From Anisus vortex (taxonomy: Eukaryota; Mollusca; Gastropoda; Planorbidae), in contig OX421497.1 of NCBI GenBank assembly GCA_949126835.1, positions 20,977,409 to 21,041,408 on the forward strand: a stretch of DNA of 64,000 bases. The letters run 5' to 3'. This document shows positions 1 to 10,539 of the stretch, piece by piece. Within the stretch, counting starts at the first letter, position 1; the number at the start of each line of letters is the position of its first letter. Made by a program: the position numbers and the translations under genes. The notes under the pieces were generated by a model. The model made no database searches, was not told the origin of the DNA, and was given only the letters and a program-made list of their open reading frames with translations.

Positions 1-345
1 CATTGTTAGCAATACCATTAAAAGATATCTACAGTGTAATATTTGGCAGGCTATGTTAGAAATACTAGTATAAGATATCTATAGTGTAATATTCCAAAAT
101 CTTAAATAAAAATAAATGACTATGACTTGTTTTACTAATTATTTTAATGAGATATGAGTAGGACAAAAAGAAATGATACATTTTCCAATATTTTAAGTTT
201 GCCAAATTTACCGTTGCCAAAATTACAGTTTTTATAGTTTTTTTCGAAATTACAGATGTCGAAAATACCGTAACCGAATTGACTCTTGCCGAATTTACCT
301 AAAACCACCCCTTAGTAAGGGTCCAAGAACGTAACACATTGTTAG
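1..345. other. AT-rich non-coding flank
   Basis: No gene is seen. Between about 180 and 300 there are degenerate short repeats of a motif like TTGCCGAAATTAC, probably the relic of a short tandem array. Confidence 0.4.
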
Positions 346-1552
346 ATATAATCGACTTTTCTAATTAGTAATAGGTAAAATTTATCGACTTTTCTTATTA
401 GGAATAGGTAGTAGGCCTAGAATTTATCAACTTTTCTCATTAGTAATAGGTAGAATCTATCGAATTTTCTCATTAGTAATAGGTAGAATCTATCGAATTT
501 TATCATTTGTAATAGGTAGAATCTATCGAATTTTATCATTTGTTATAGGTAGAATCTATCGAATTTTATCATTTGTAATAGGTAGAATCTATCGAATTTT
601 CTCATTAGTAATAGGTAGAATCTGTCGAATTTTCTCATTAGTAATAGGTAGAATCTGTCGAATTTTATCATTTGTAATAGGTAGAATCTATCGAATTTTA
701 TCATGTGTAATAGGTAGAATCTGTCGAATTTTCTCATTAGGAATAGGTAGAATCTATCGAATTTTCTCATTAGTAATAGGTAGAATCTGTCGAATTTTCT
801 CATTAGTAATAGGTAGAATCTGTCGAATTTTCTCATTAGTAATAGGTAGAATCTGTCGAATTTTCTCATTAGTAATAGGTAGAATCTGTCGAATTTTATC
901 ATTTGTAATAGGTAGAATCTATCGAATTTTAACATTTGTAATAGGTAGAATCTGTCGAATTTTCTCATTAGGAATAGGTAGAATCTATCGAATTTTCTCA
1001 TTAGTAATAGGTAGAATCTGTCGAATTTTCTCATTAGTAATAGGTAGAATCTATCGAATTTTATCATTAGTAATAGATAGAATCTATCGAATTTTCTCAT
1101 TAGTAATAGGTAGAATCTATCGAATTTTATCATTTGTAATAGGTAGAATCTGTCGAATTTTCTCATTAGTAATAGGTAGAATTTATCGACTTTTCTCAAT
1201 AGTAATAGGTAGAATTTATCGAATTTTCTCATTTGTAATAGGTAGAATTTATCGAATTTTCTCATTAGTAATAGGTAGAATCTATCGAATTTTATCATTT
1301 GTAATAGGTAGAATCTGTCGAATTTTCTCATTAGTAATAGGTAGAATTTATCGACTTTTCTCAATAGTAATAGGTAGAATTTATCGAATTTTATCATTTG
1401 TAATAGGTAGAATTTATCGACTTTTCTCATTAGTAATAGGTAGAATCTGTCGAATTTTCTCATTAGTAGGCTAATAGGTAGAATCTATTGAATGTTTTCA
1501 TTAGTAATAGGTAGAATCTGTCGAATTTTCTCATTAGTTATAAAGGTAGAAA
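346..1552. repeat. 33-bp minisatellite, about 36 copies
   Basis: A tandem array with a 33-base unit containing AATAGGTAGAATCTRTCGAA followed by TTTTMTCATTWGT. Copies differ at a few fixed positions (ATC/GTC, CTC/ATC, TTAG/TTTG). The period is a multiple of three and the minus frame lacks stops, which gives a spurious 306-residue open frame of 11-residue repeats; I do not regard it as a gene. The second copy carries a 9-base insertion containing TAGGCCTA, and a late copy at about 1467 carries a 5-base AGGCT insertion. The array ends about 55 bases before the splice acceptor of the next exon, so it probably lies in that gene's upstream intron. Confidence 0.95.
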
Positions 1553-1605
1553 CTAATAAAACTAAGGAGTCTGTAACTGCCGTTGTTTTTTCCTCTTGTT
1601 CTTAG

Positions 1606-1862
1606 CTTCCATGTTTCTTCTGATGTTGAACGTGCTGCTGTTTATGTTCGTCGCGATGGTTTCAGGCAGCCCTAGAACAACACCACGGTGCGGCGTATGT
1701 CCATCTTGTAGAAAAAGTTTAGACCCATGTGGATGCACCATGGCGCTTTGCTCGAAAAAGCGGTCAACGGATGAAGCCCTCGGGAATAAAAGGGAAATCA
1801 CTCTTATAGAAATCATTAAAAGGAGCTTGTGGGATAAAGAAGGTGTCATGGCGGAGAACTGA
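1606..1862 (+). CDS. Coding exon of an unrecognised secreted cysteine-rich peptide precursor (family copy 1)
   Basis: A pyrimidine-rich tract ending in TTCTTAG (AG at 1604-1605) precedes the exon, so an upstream exon is expected. From ATG at 1611 to TGA at 1862 it encodes 83 residues. Residues 1-19 form a strongly hydrophobic signal peptide (MFLLMLNVLLFMF...VSG). Six cysteines follow at 27, 30, 33, 40, 42 and 47 (spacing CxxCxxCx6CxCx4C). Next come a KKR site (49-51) and two more KR sites (60-61, 70-71), as in prohormones. The start could instead lie in the upstream exon. I do not recognise the peptide. Its exon layout matches the exons at 11.0 and 21.0 kb: the same position after the acceptor, a signal segment, then a TPxx(K)R-like stretch. 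Role as a secreted neuropeptide-like or defence peptide is inference. Confidence 0.55.
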
Positions 1863-2398
1863 AGACAAAGAATGAATGGAGACCAAGCGAGAACTTTAGA
1901 AACAAATTAAAATAAAAAGATTAGATAAATAAAATAAACTACTAAATTATACTGCAACATGTGTGTGTGTGTTTTTTTAAGCGTCTTTTGTTTTGTCTAG
2001 TTTCTCTGCAGCCATTTCGAAATTGTATATGCCAATGTTACAGAGGCCCCAATCTTTAATAACATTATTTACCCCGAACCGATTATTAGAACCTAGAACA
2101 ATAGATCGAGATATAGAAGACCTAGATCGCTTTATAGATTTGGTATATATTTAACTTAATCAATCCTTTGCTCCCCGAATATTACGGAGAAAAAAGGCAT
2201 TCGACTTCCGCCCCTAATTAGGGGTTAGTTAATTTTTTTTTAAATATATAGGCCTACTGTTACGGTCAAATTGATAGTGACCCCATTTGACCTTTTATAT
2301 AGGAAGACAGACTTTCGGCCTACAATATTGCATTACAGGTTTTTGCATTTTCCATTAGGTGAAAGTTTCTTTAAAAAAATATAAGGTTTCTAATCTAT
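1863..2398. other. Non-coding 3' flank of peptide exon copy 1
   Basis: AT-rich, with AATAAA-like signals close after the stop (1909-1935: AAAATAAAAAG, AAATAAAATAAAC), consistent with 3' UTR and polyadenylation. The segment near 2028 (TATGCCAATGTTACAGAGGC) resembles the 3' flank of the 11-kb copy near 11317 (TATGCCAACGTTTTGCCTGG), which supports common descent. No other gene is seen. Confidence 0.4.
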
Positions 2399-2665
2399 TT
2401 CCTTCGGGACACGGTTCGGCTGGCGTACTGAAGGTCCCTTGTTCGAATTTTGGTGCAGGCTAGGAGTTTTTCCAGGGTCTTGAGGGTGTCCCTGAATCTA
2501 CCCAGCTGTGATGGGTACCTGATTTTAGTTAGGGTAAAGTAAAGGCGGCTGTGCATAGTGCTGGCCACACAATTACCTAGTATGCCGTGGCCACGGAAAC
2601 TGGTGAACGCTGCTTGCTGACCCTATAGATCAATTTGGTCCGAAGGGATACTTTTTACTTTTAAT
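2399..2665 (+). mobile_element. tRNA-derived SINE, diverged copy
   Basis: It has the same sequence order as the better copies at 17.4 and 57.9 kb: a tRNA-like head (CGGTTCGGCTGGCG, then TTGTTCGAATTTTGG in place of the B box), then GTGTCCCTGAATCTACCCAG, GATGGGTACCTGA, GTAAAGTAAAGGCGGCTGTG, CTGGCCACACAATTACC, and a tail reading AATTTGGTCCGAAGGGATAC. The B box is damaged. Confidence 0.8.
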
Positions 2666-2713
2666 CTATTTGGCTTCTTGAGCTAGTTCAACTAGACAAA
2701 AGCATTTTATATT

Positions 2714-2783
2714 AATGGTTTTGAAGGGGTAGAAACATCTTTGTATAAATGGTTTTGAAGGGGTAGAAACATCTTTGTCTACA
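2714..2783. repeat. 35-bp direct duplication
   Basis: ATGGTTTTGAAGGGGTAGAA followed by ACATCTTTGT occurs twice in direct succession. Nothing else is seen between the SINE and the next array. Confidence 0.85.
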
Positions 2784-2819
2784 CCCATCACCTAAATTAG
2801 GTTGCACATTTCAACTCAG

Positions 2820-3478
2820 ATTTGGAACACTGAACATGATATGTGTTAAATGCGAGTACAACATGTAATACAGACATGAAATGTGTGAATTGCAAGTACA
2901 ACATGTAACACAGACATGAAATGTGTGAATTGCAAGTACAACATGTAACACAGACATGAAATGTTGGAATTGCGAGTACAACATGTAACACAGACATGAA
3001 ATGTTGGAATTGCGAGTACAACATGTAACACAGACATGAAATGTTGGAATTGCGAGTACAACATGTAACACAGACATGAAATGTTGGAATTGCGAGTACA
3101 ACATGTAACACAGACATGAAATGTTGGAATTGCGAGTACAACATGTAACACAGACATGAAATGTTGGAATTGCGAGTACAACATGTAACACAGACATGAA
3201 ATGTTGGAATTGCGAGTACAACATGTAACACAGACATGAAATGTTGGAATTGCGAGTACAACATGTAACACAGACATGAAATGTGTGAATTGCAAGGGAA
3301 AACATGTAACACAGACATGAAATGTGTCAATTGCGAGGGGAAACATGTAACACAGACATGAAATGTGTCAATTGCGAGGGAAAACATGTAACACAGACAT
3401 GAAATGTGTGAATTGCGAGGGAAAACATGTAACACAATCCTGAAATGTGTCAATTGCGAGGGAAAATATGTATCCTTT
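2820..3478. repeat. 40-bp minisatellite, about 16 copies
   Basis: The unit is about 40 bases, containing AACACAGACATGAAATG then TTGGAATTGCGAGTACAACATGT. The central copies are nearly identical; the edge copies differ (GTGTGAATTGCAAG on the left, GTGTCAATTGCGAGGG on the right). This edge-diverged, core-homogenised pattern is typical of recent expansion. Since 40 is not a multiple of three, the overlapping minus-strand open frames are artefacts of a stop-free unit. Confidence 0.95.
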
Positions 3479-3556
3479 TCAAAAATAGGCCCAACATGGA
3501 TAAAGGAAAAATAAATATTAATTAACCGGCATTGCCCGAGGTGCATTGACGAAAAA

Positions 3557-4550
3557 ATGGCACTCTAACCACTCTGCTAGGAAGAACATCAGGTACTCTA
3601 ACCACTCTGCTAGGAAGAACATCAGGTACTCTAACCACTCTGCTAGGAAGAATATCAGGTACTCTAACCACTCTGCTAGGAAGAACATCAGGTACTCTAA
3701 CCACTCCGCTGGGAAGAACATCAGGTACTCTAACCACTCTGCTAGGAAGAACATCAGGTTCTCTAACCAATCTGCTAGGAAGGACATCAGGTACTCTAAC
3801 CACTCTGCTAGGAAAAACATCAGGTGCTCTAACCACTATGCGAGGAAAAACATCAGGTACTCTAACCACTCTGCTAGGAAGAACATCAGGTACTCTAACC
3901 ACTCTGCTAGGAAGGACATCAGGTGCTCTAACCACTCTGCTAGAAAGGACATCAGGTGCTCTAACCACTCTGCTAGGAAGAACATCAGGTACTCTAACCA
4001 CTCTGCTAGGAAGAACATCAGGTACTCTAACCACTCTGCTAGGAAGAACATCAGGTACTCTAACCACTCTGCTAGGAAGGACATCAGGTACTCTAACCAC
4101 TCCGCTGGGAAGAACATCAGGTACTCTAACCACTCTGCTAGGAAGAACATCAGGTACTCTAACCACTCTGCTAGGAAGGACATCAGGTACTCTAACCACT
4201 CTGCTAGGAAGGACATCAGGTACTCTAACCACTCTGCTAGGAAGAACATCAGGTGCTCTAACCACTCTGCTAGGAAGAACAACAGGTGCTCTAACCACTC
4301 TGCTAGGAAGAACATCAGGTACTCTAACCACTCTGCTAGGAAGAACATCAGGTGCTCTAACCACTCCGCTGGGAAGAACATCAGGTACTCTAACCACTCT
4401 GCTAGGAAGAACATCAGGTACTCTAACCACTCTGCTAGGAAGGACATCAGGTGCTCTAACCACTCTGCTAGGAAGAACATCAGGTACTCTAACCACTCTG
4501 CTAGGAAGAACATCAGGTGTTCTAACCACTCTGCTAGGAAGGACAACAGG
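3557..4550. repeat. 33-bp minisatellite, about 30 copies
   Basis: The unit is 33 bases: AAGAACATCAGGTACTCTAA then CCACTCTGCTAGG. Substitutions recur at the same sites (GGTACT/GGTGCT, AAGAAC/AAGGAC, CTCTGCTAGG/CTCCGCTGGG). Because the period is a multiple of three and lacks stops, several frames on both strands stay open for 230-340 residues. None has a signal of selection that I can see. Confidence 0.95.
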
Positions 4551-4910
4551 TATTCAACTGGGATTCCTCAAAACTAATATTGTAGCCTTTGTATATTTCT
4601 AAAAGACTAGAACTGGCCGTCGAGGTTGAAATCAATTGTCAAACGCCAGCAAAAGCATGCTTTTTTTGTTTTGGGAAATGCCTTAAATAATAAACAATTT
4701 AAAAATAGAACAGGAAGCACGTGACCTCTTCCATTTGAAAAGGTCACGCTTCATTAAGACTTGTCAATTCGTAAAACAGAATGCTTTTGGAGGTGTGTCT
4801 CTTTTTATAGCAAAAACATATTTTACATAGAATAATTAATATCAATTCCTCCAGTCAATTGACAAAGTTCTCTAGGCTACACGTTGTTTACTTTGTGGTG
4901 ATTAACTATT
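4551..4910. other. Non-coding, no feature seen
   Basis: AT-rich sequence without a recognisable gene or repeat. CACGTGACCTCTTCCATTTG near 4718 and a near-inverse (TTTGAAAAGGTCACG) just after it form a weak dyad. Confidence 0.3.
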
Positions 4911-4916
4911 AGAGCC

Positions 4917-5018
4917 AACCCACCGGAACACCACGTCGTATTGACGGGGAAACAACGTGGAAACCCCGAATTCTCGTGGTTTTCACGTTGACTCCTTGTC
5001 AATACGACTTGGTGGGCC
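4917..5018. repeat. Long imperfect palindrome (hairpin element)
   Basis: The left arm CCACCGGAACACCACGTCGT...TTGAC...AACGTGGAAACC pairs with the right arm GGTTTTCACGTTGACTCCTTGTCAATACGACTTGGTGGG. The arms are about 40 bases each with a short centre near CCGAATTCTCGT. It is far more GC-rich than its surroundings. It may be a foldback MITE; I could not define a target duplication. Confidence 0.7.
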
Positions 5019-5389
5019 CGCTAGGAAAGGCATGACAGAAATAGAGAACCGTTTACAACATCAACGAAATTAAATACAAGAATGGGTCGACAATAAGAGT
5101 TTTTTAAATTTAAATTACTTCATCAATACATGGATGCCAAGGTAATTCATTTTGCTTATATTGATCAGTGACAGTGTATAACTCTTGTTTCCGGTAGCCT
5201 CACTTTGGGCAAACAAATTCAGTAAGGAGGCTCTATCAATTTTTTAAACCAGTGTTGCAGACGCTACTTCTAAACAGTATCGAAACTAATTACAAAAAGA
5301 AAAATATTCGAAAAAAATAATTAACCAATGATGTAGAATGGTCGCTATTTAGCCCAATTATAATCCAAGTAAGACCTCGACTTCCGCTA

Positions 5390-5625
5390 GCGCTAGTCAG
5401 AGCGAACAGGAACTGTGGGCCACTTATTGCAAACAACGTGGCGATTCGTGTCCTAATTACCCTTCCACTGTCCATCCTGACGCTTGTGGGAGTTTTAAGC
5501 AAAGCACGCATTAATCTTATATTTAGAAGTAACACCTGTAACCTATAAAAAATCAATAAGCTTAACTAACCACTATATTTAAAGATTTAGAAAAGATCGC
5601 AATCCTAGCTATAAAACTGTATAAT
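5390..5625. repeat. Segmental duplication block A1 (matches 17655-17885)
   Basis: This block aligns, with indels, to 17655-17885: shared runs include GCGATTCGTGTCCTAAT, GGAGTTTTAAGCAAAG/GGAGTTTAAAGCAAAG, AACACCTGTAACCTA/AACACCTGCAACCTA and CCTAGCTATAAAAC. It is collinear with other A/B blocks, so it is probably part of one ancient tandem duplication of the peptide locus rather than a dispersed repeat. No open frame is convincing. Confidence 0.7.
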
Positions 5626-6689
5626 GCCTTTGTTACATTGAAGCCCTCTAATATGTAGATAGTCCTTCAAGTTTGGCAACGTTTGTCTAGAGACTAGGTA
5701 TAATTCTATTGAGGTCGCCGAATCCCATATGTCTCTGACGATAGTTTTTTGCTCATTATACCAGCAGCTCTCTCAGTGTAACTAAATAACATCAATTTCC
5801 AACCTAGCTTGTAGTTTCAACAATTAAAACAAAAGTCCGTAATAAAACAAGATGAATGTTTAATTCAGATCAACGAAGCAACAAGTTTACAATGTTGTAA
5901 AATGAAGAAATTGTACAATGGGTGGGAGACAATAGTATCCATCCTAACCCAAGGGAGTCTGAAACAGAACTAATCTTGCCGGGTAACTGCCAAGCTGCCG
6001 ACAAGAATAAGAGAGGGGCTAATTAGTATGCAGCACATCTAGCTGTGCCGCACCCAATAGATTTTATAAGGTCTATCTATTCTAACACCCAGAAGCGTTG
6101 ATTGGCTAGGGTCCCACCAATCGTTACTAGGGGAAAAATTTCCACTCCCAAAAACACAGACACAAGTCGTTCAACCTATGTAACAACAGAGTCAATTATT
6201 CTTTGTTCGAAACCAGGCGGACAGGGCGAGGTCAGGGCTTAGCTTGAAAATACAAAACATTAATCTTACTTAATTACAGTACATTGATTAAACTTCCAAC
6301 AATACAACAATCATGCCAGACCTCATGGTGCCCTCAAACCTTAGCAATAGACATTAAGGCGTTATTGGAGACACTTTCAATTAAAACATCTAAGTAAGTG
6401 TGCGAGTGTATATGTGTTTTTATCCAAGTGAGGATGTGGTAAAAAGGAGGAGAGAAATCTAATTATCTCGGCTAACACTCTTTCTTTAGAAAAGCGACAA
6501 GAGGTCAAGTGTCAAATTACACTCAGCTAGGACGGTGACATCTATTTATCTAGGTCAACCAAACGAATGCAGTATGTCTTATTATTGAATTATACAGCGT
6601 TTTACCACGAATGCAGTACGTCTAACTATAGAATTCTACAGCGTTACATATAATGCACTAATATAACACCTTAAATACAGATTCTACGC
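5626..6689. other. Non-coding spacer
   Basis: No gene is recognised on either strand. A small dyad, GATTGGCTAGGGTCCCACCAATC, lies near 6100. The rest is unremarkable AT-rich DNA. Confidence 0.3.
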
Positions 6690-6925
6690 GTGCTACCAGA
6701 TGTAAGGAGTGGAGCGGTGTTCACATTGAAAGAAGAGATTTCGTCGACAGTAGCGGGCCTACGATTCGAAATGTATGGGAGCTAATAGTGCAAGATGGGG
6801 GCTGTGCACATAGTGCAAGGTAGGGGTAAATAGCGCAAGGCAGAGTCACAGAGCGCAAAGTTGGGGCACATCTACCAAGGCAGTGGAAATCATTGCAAGG
6901 TAGGGGCAAATGGCGCAAGAATATG
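6690..6925. repeat. Segmental duplication block A2 with degenerate 25-bp tandem repeats (matches 17985-18165)
   Basis: GCTACCAGATGTAAGGAG, TCGTCGACAGTAGC and GTATGGGAGCTAATAGTGC have counterparts at 17988-18065. From about 6785 there are degenerate ~25-base repeats around GCAAGGTAGGGGCAAATAGC, also seen in reduced form at 18120-18165. Confidence 0.65.
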
Positions 6926-6969
6926 TATTCATCGGAAGTAAATGAGTTATGTTATGTATAGCACTGAGG

Positions 6970-7161
6970 CAGTGCCGTTGCTAGTGATTTGGGGGCCCGG
7001 GGGGACTTGGCCTCTTTAGAGGCCCTTGCAGTTGGACATTAGACATTATGACATGAGAAAAAAAACCATTCGGACACTCCTTTAGGGGCCCCCCTCAAGT
7101 AGGGGCCCGGGGGGACTTTCGAATACGGACCCCCCCTCCCCCTCTCCTAGCTACGCCACTG
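6970..7161. mobile_element. hAT-type MITE, 192 bp
   Basis: The terminal inverted repeats are CAGTGCCGTTGCTAG on the left and, read inward from the right, CAGTGGCGTAGCTAG. The flanking 8-bp target duplication is CACTGAGG (6962-6969) and AACTGAGG (7162-7169), 7 of 8 identical. The interior has GGGGCCCGGGGGGACTT twice and no coding capacity. hAT elements make 8-bp duplications and have CAGNG termini. Confidence 0.85.
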
Positions 7162-7254
7162 AACTGAGGCTAGAGTTGTAAAATCTGTTTTAAAAAGTAC
7201 CATGATAAAACTAGCACATGTGTCCCTAAAAAATGTCTCCGCTTGGAAAATGCC

Positions 7255-7320
7255 ACTAATGATGACCCCCCCCCCCCCCACACACACACACACAATCTTG
7301 CTACGCCACTGACTCCGTGT
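7255..7320 (-). mobile_element. Solo hAT MITE end
   Basis: A C-run, a CA repeat and CTTGCTACGCCACTG repeat the right terminus of the neighbouring MITE family. No matching left end or target duplication was found, so it is a truncated copy. Confidence 0.5.
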
Positions 7321-7980
7321 GAAAACGTTCACTCAAAGAGAGGCTTCTTATGGCGAAAACGGTAGTGAACCACTGCCATCAATTATTGTTCACACATAAT
7401 GCGGTCTTTATATTCACATCTTAATGTAATCGTATTATCAAGTCTTCGTCATCAAATTATATGAAAGCCAAATGTGCCTATACATAGAAGTTTCGTGGGG
7501 TGACTTTTAATTAAGTACCAGGAGCCATTCATCTCTCTACAACACCCGCCGTACATACATTCTCAATGGGTAAGCATCTTTCTTATCTTTGGTAGATAGT
7601 TTCAAAGCATTAGTTAACAAAAGGACTATCATCTCCATCCAAGCGCTTTAACGGGTGGCTGATAGGGGAATGACTTATAGATATAAAAGTTATCTGAATA
7701 AGAGGCCGTGGACCAACTGGTTTGTCACAGAAGGTGAGGTGGGATATCCTGTGCTAATCCAAGGAATTGACAGCAGAAAAAAATAACATAGAGCACTCAA
7801 CCTCTAAACCCGGACAGATGATGATGTTAGCTTGGGATAGCAATCATCTAGGAGAGAAAACTAAAAAAAACAAAACAACAAAGAGTTGCTGCCTTGCAGT
7901 AAATCTTGGTTGATCAAAGGCTAAGGAAGCACATCCAGAAAGAAAAGCATGCTGAAATAGAAGACCACGAGACTGCTGGC
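7321..7980. other. Non-coding spacer
   Basis: No gene seen. The last ~200 bases may belong to the 5' part of the LINE relic that follows. Confidence 0.3.
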
Positions 7981-9395
7981 TGAAGACGCGTCGACATCTC
8001 AAAATGGTAGAGGAAATAGATAATAATACATTTATTATTGTTGTGGCCTCCTGCCTTGTGGAATCACGCAGCGCCGGTAGGAGGACGGGCTCTCCGCGTC
8101 GAAGGAGCCCACCCAAGCGAGCTGATGGTTCTTCCTCCTCGGCTTGTGAAGTCAGGAGCAGAGAAAGGGAAGTAAATACAACTGACCAGACTAGAAAGAG
8201 AAAAAGAAAACAGAATTAAAGTCTCCAACGGAATGCAGTAGGCATCTCCAACGGTCCAACGGAATGCAGTGGGCATCCAAAAACAAAATCAAAATGCCTA
8301 AAAGTTCTTCTTCCATGACAATGAAATAGATGTGGCATGCATCCAAGAAACTCATCTCAGCATCAATTTGCGTATCTCAATAAGAGGCTACACATGTTTA
8401 AGACAGTGAAAACAGAACTAAAGGGAGAATACTTACTCTAGTTAAAAAAAAATAACATATCCACTTCAGATATCATTATGCAAAGAGTTCAACCCAATCT
8501 GAAGTAATGGGTATCAGGCTGATTTTCCAAGGGGGAGACATACACGTATTCAATTGCTACTGCCCACCAGACAAATAGCTAGAACTTGACAGAATACAAA
8601 AACAATTAAAGAAGAGTGTCTAATACTGAGTGATATGAACAGCCACTCTCAGAGTTGGGGATACCAGGACCTCAATGCCAGAGGAGAAGAAATAATTGAA
8701 GAATGACAAGCCTTTAACGGACTCATTCTCCTAAATCAACCCGAAGACACCGCCTTCAACAGCATCGGGCAGTCTTCGTTACCAATAAAATATCCAAGGG
8801 AAGTAACAGAGAAGTCGCTGACAAATTTTCAGTGACCACAGACCCATTCTCGTCATCAAAGTAAACAACACAACTGCCCATAAAAAACTCCACCCTTCCC
8901 AGATGGAACCACAAGAAAGTAAATTGGAACTTTTGCGCACGCTTAACAGATGCCCACGTGACACATCAATGGCAAAACAAATCGGATAAACAAATCCTAC
9001 ACTGAATTCTCTGGAGCTCTCCTTAAAGTATCTAAGGAATCCATCCCAAGAGTAGCGATGAAAAATTAAATACATTACTGGTCACAACACTTGGAACTCC
9101 TTCACTATGAAACCATCAAAGCAAGAAATCTAGCATAAAAATCCCCAATAGTAGAAAATGATATTCAACTAAAAGAGATGTGAGATATATATGTAGTTTT
9201 CAGAAAGTAGTATATCTCTCTGATAAGGAAGAGCGGCATGAAAAGACAGAAAAACGAAATGTAAACAGAGGTGGATATAATTTGTGGAGAAAAAGCCAAA
9301 AGTGTGAACCAATCTTCCCCAATACTTCTAGACGCAGACCATAAAAAGCTTACAGGCCGTGAAGCTGCTCAAGAATTCATAAACCACTTTAGCAT
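7981..9395 (+). pseudogene. Decayed Jockey-like LINE, ORF1 end and endonuclease domain
   Basis: Fragments in shifting frames spell an AP-endonuclease of a non-LTR retrotransposon: NEIDVACIQETHLS (about 8320-8360), IRLIFQGGDIHVFNCYCPPDK (8517-8578), a LILSDMNSHSQSWGYQDLNARGEE segment (8620-8690) and SDHRPILVIK near 8830. Then comes the pre-RT linker PILLDADHKKLTGREAAQEF (9316-9375). Upstream at 8004-8219 a basic open frame ending in RKRKRKQN may be the end of ORF1. Frameshifts and stops are many and no reverse transcriptase domain follows. The copy is interrupted by a hAT MITE at 9396 and resumes at 10203. Confidence 0.75.
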
Positions 9396-10194
9396 TAGAG
9401 GCCGACCGAAACCAAATTTTTTATTTCGGCCGAAAACAAAACCATACCGAAAGTTATAAATTGACTTTCGATCGAAACTGAAGCCGAAAGTTTCACTACA
9501 CCTTCGGCCGAAACCAAAAGATAAACAGAAATTTGTATTAGCATGGAGTGAGGCACTATACAAATGACCGATTATTATTATTATTAAAAGATTTTTAAAA
9601 AACTACACATTTTTGTGTAATATTAACTAGTTTATAGGTACTCTATTTAAGTAAACCATGCCATAGATGAATAGAATACGTAATATACAGTTGTATATTC
9701 GTCGGCATTTTACGTCTCGAGAGATGATCCATTTCCCTTGCATGTTGTATATATGCTACATGTATTATATATCATTTTTTTTCAGAATTAAATACTCTTT
9801 AACTTGATTTAATAACCTAAAAGGCGAAATAAACTTTATATAAGATTTTTGCATCTAAATATAATGACACCATTTTTATACAATAAGATAATAAGACAAA
9901 ACAACACAAAAATGACAAATGCAAATTATTAACTTCAATTTTTTACTTCACTTTAGATTAATTCGCAACAATTTAACTAAATGAAATTAACACTAAGCAG
10001 AATAAAAGATGCAGCACTAGCGTTGCAGTCGGAATTTTGAACGTTAAAATAGATATTCGGCTAATGTCCGAAAGTCAATATCAGTTTCGACTGAAACCGA
10101 AAGCAAATCGAAAGCTAACTTTTTGGCTTCGGCTGCGCCGAAAGTGGCCATTTGCATACTTTCGGCACCAAAACCCAATTTCAGTCGGCCTCTA
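9396..10194. mobile_element. hAT MITE, 799 bp, inserted in the LINE
   Basis: The inverted termini are TAGAGGCCGACCGAAA on the left and TAGAGGCCGACTGAAA read inward from the right. The target duplication TTTAGCAT is perfect at 9388-9395 and 10195-10202 and fits the nTnnnnAn preference of Ac-like hATs. Subterminal copies of TTCGGC/GCCGAAA occur in both ends, perhaps transposase-binding sites. No transposase is encoded. It includes a copy of the element with ATACAAATGACCGATTATTATT (about 9541-9590), also seen at 18878. Confidence 0.92.
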
Positions 10195-10202
10195 TTTAGC
10201 AT

Positions 10203-10300
10203 CGTAGGAAAAATCAGTATGAGGGAAAAAAAATGAATGCAGATGTAAAGGTTCCAATAAAAGATACAATGTTTATACACAATTCTAAAACCCTCAGAGG
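10203..10300 (+). pseudogene. LINE relic, continuation after the MITE
   Basis: After removing 9396-10202, the reading runs on from the linker sequence (FINHFSIVGKISM...). It stops being recognisable after about 10300. Confidence 0.55.
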
Positions 10301-10539
10301 CCCAAATTATTTTCTGGCTCTAGGTGGGGGCTCTATAAAATAAAGGCAGTAACTAAGTTAATTTTAAAAACCAGAAATCACAATTAATTCCTTTGTGTTC
10401 CACAGATGGAACACTGGGCTTTAAGGGTTAAAAAAAAAGTCAAAACACGTATTTAATTAATATTTGTAAGTTTTTGAACAAAGGGGGGCCCATTAAACAT
10501 AGTGGGTCACCGGTGGGCCTCAGAGGGTTAAACTTAATA
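10301..10539. other. Non-coding spacer
   Basis: No gene seen. AGAGGCCC...GGGCTC and GGTGGGCCTCAGAGGG resemble degenerate transposon ends. Confidence 0.25.

Noticed and set aside
543..1463. 306-residue open frame with 11-residue repeats (minus strand)
   Set aside because: It is a stop-free frame through a 33-bp minisatellite with no flanking coding signals.
2797..3546. Cys-rich open frames on the minus strand
   Set aside because: They are products of the 40-bp minisatellite; shifting periodic frames explain the Cys repeats.
346..4550. Regular repeats that could suggest a CRISPR array
   Set aside because: Units are directly adjacent with no unique spacers, and the genome is eukaryotic.
3522..4602. 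Several 230-343 residue open frames on both strands
   Set aside because: All run through a 33-bp tandem array whose unit lacks stops in many frames.
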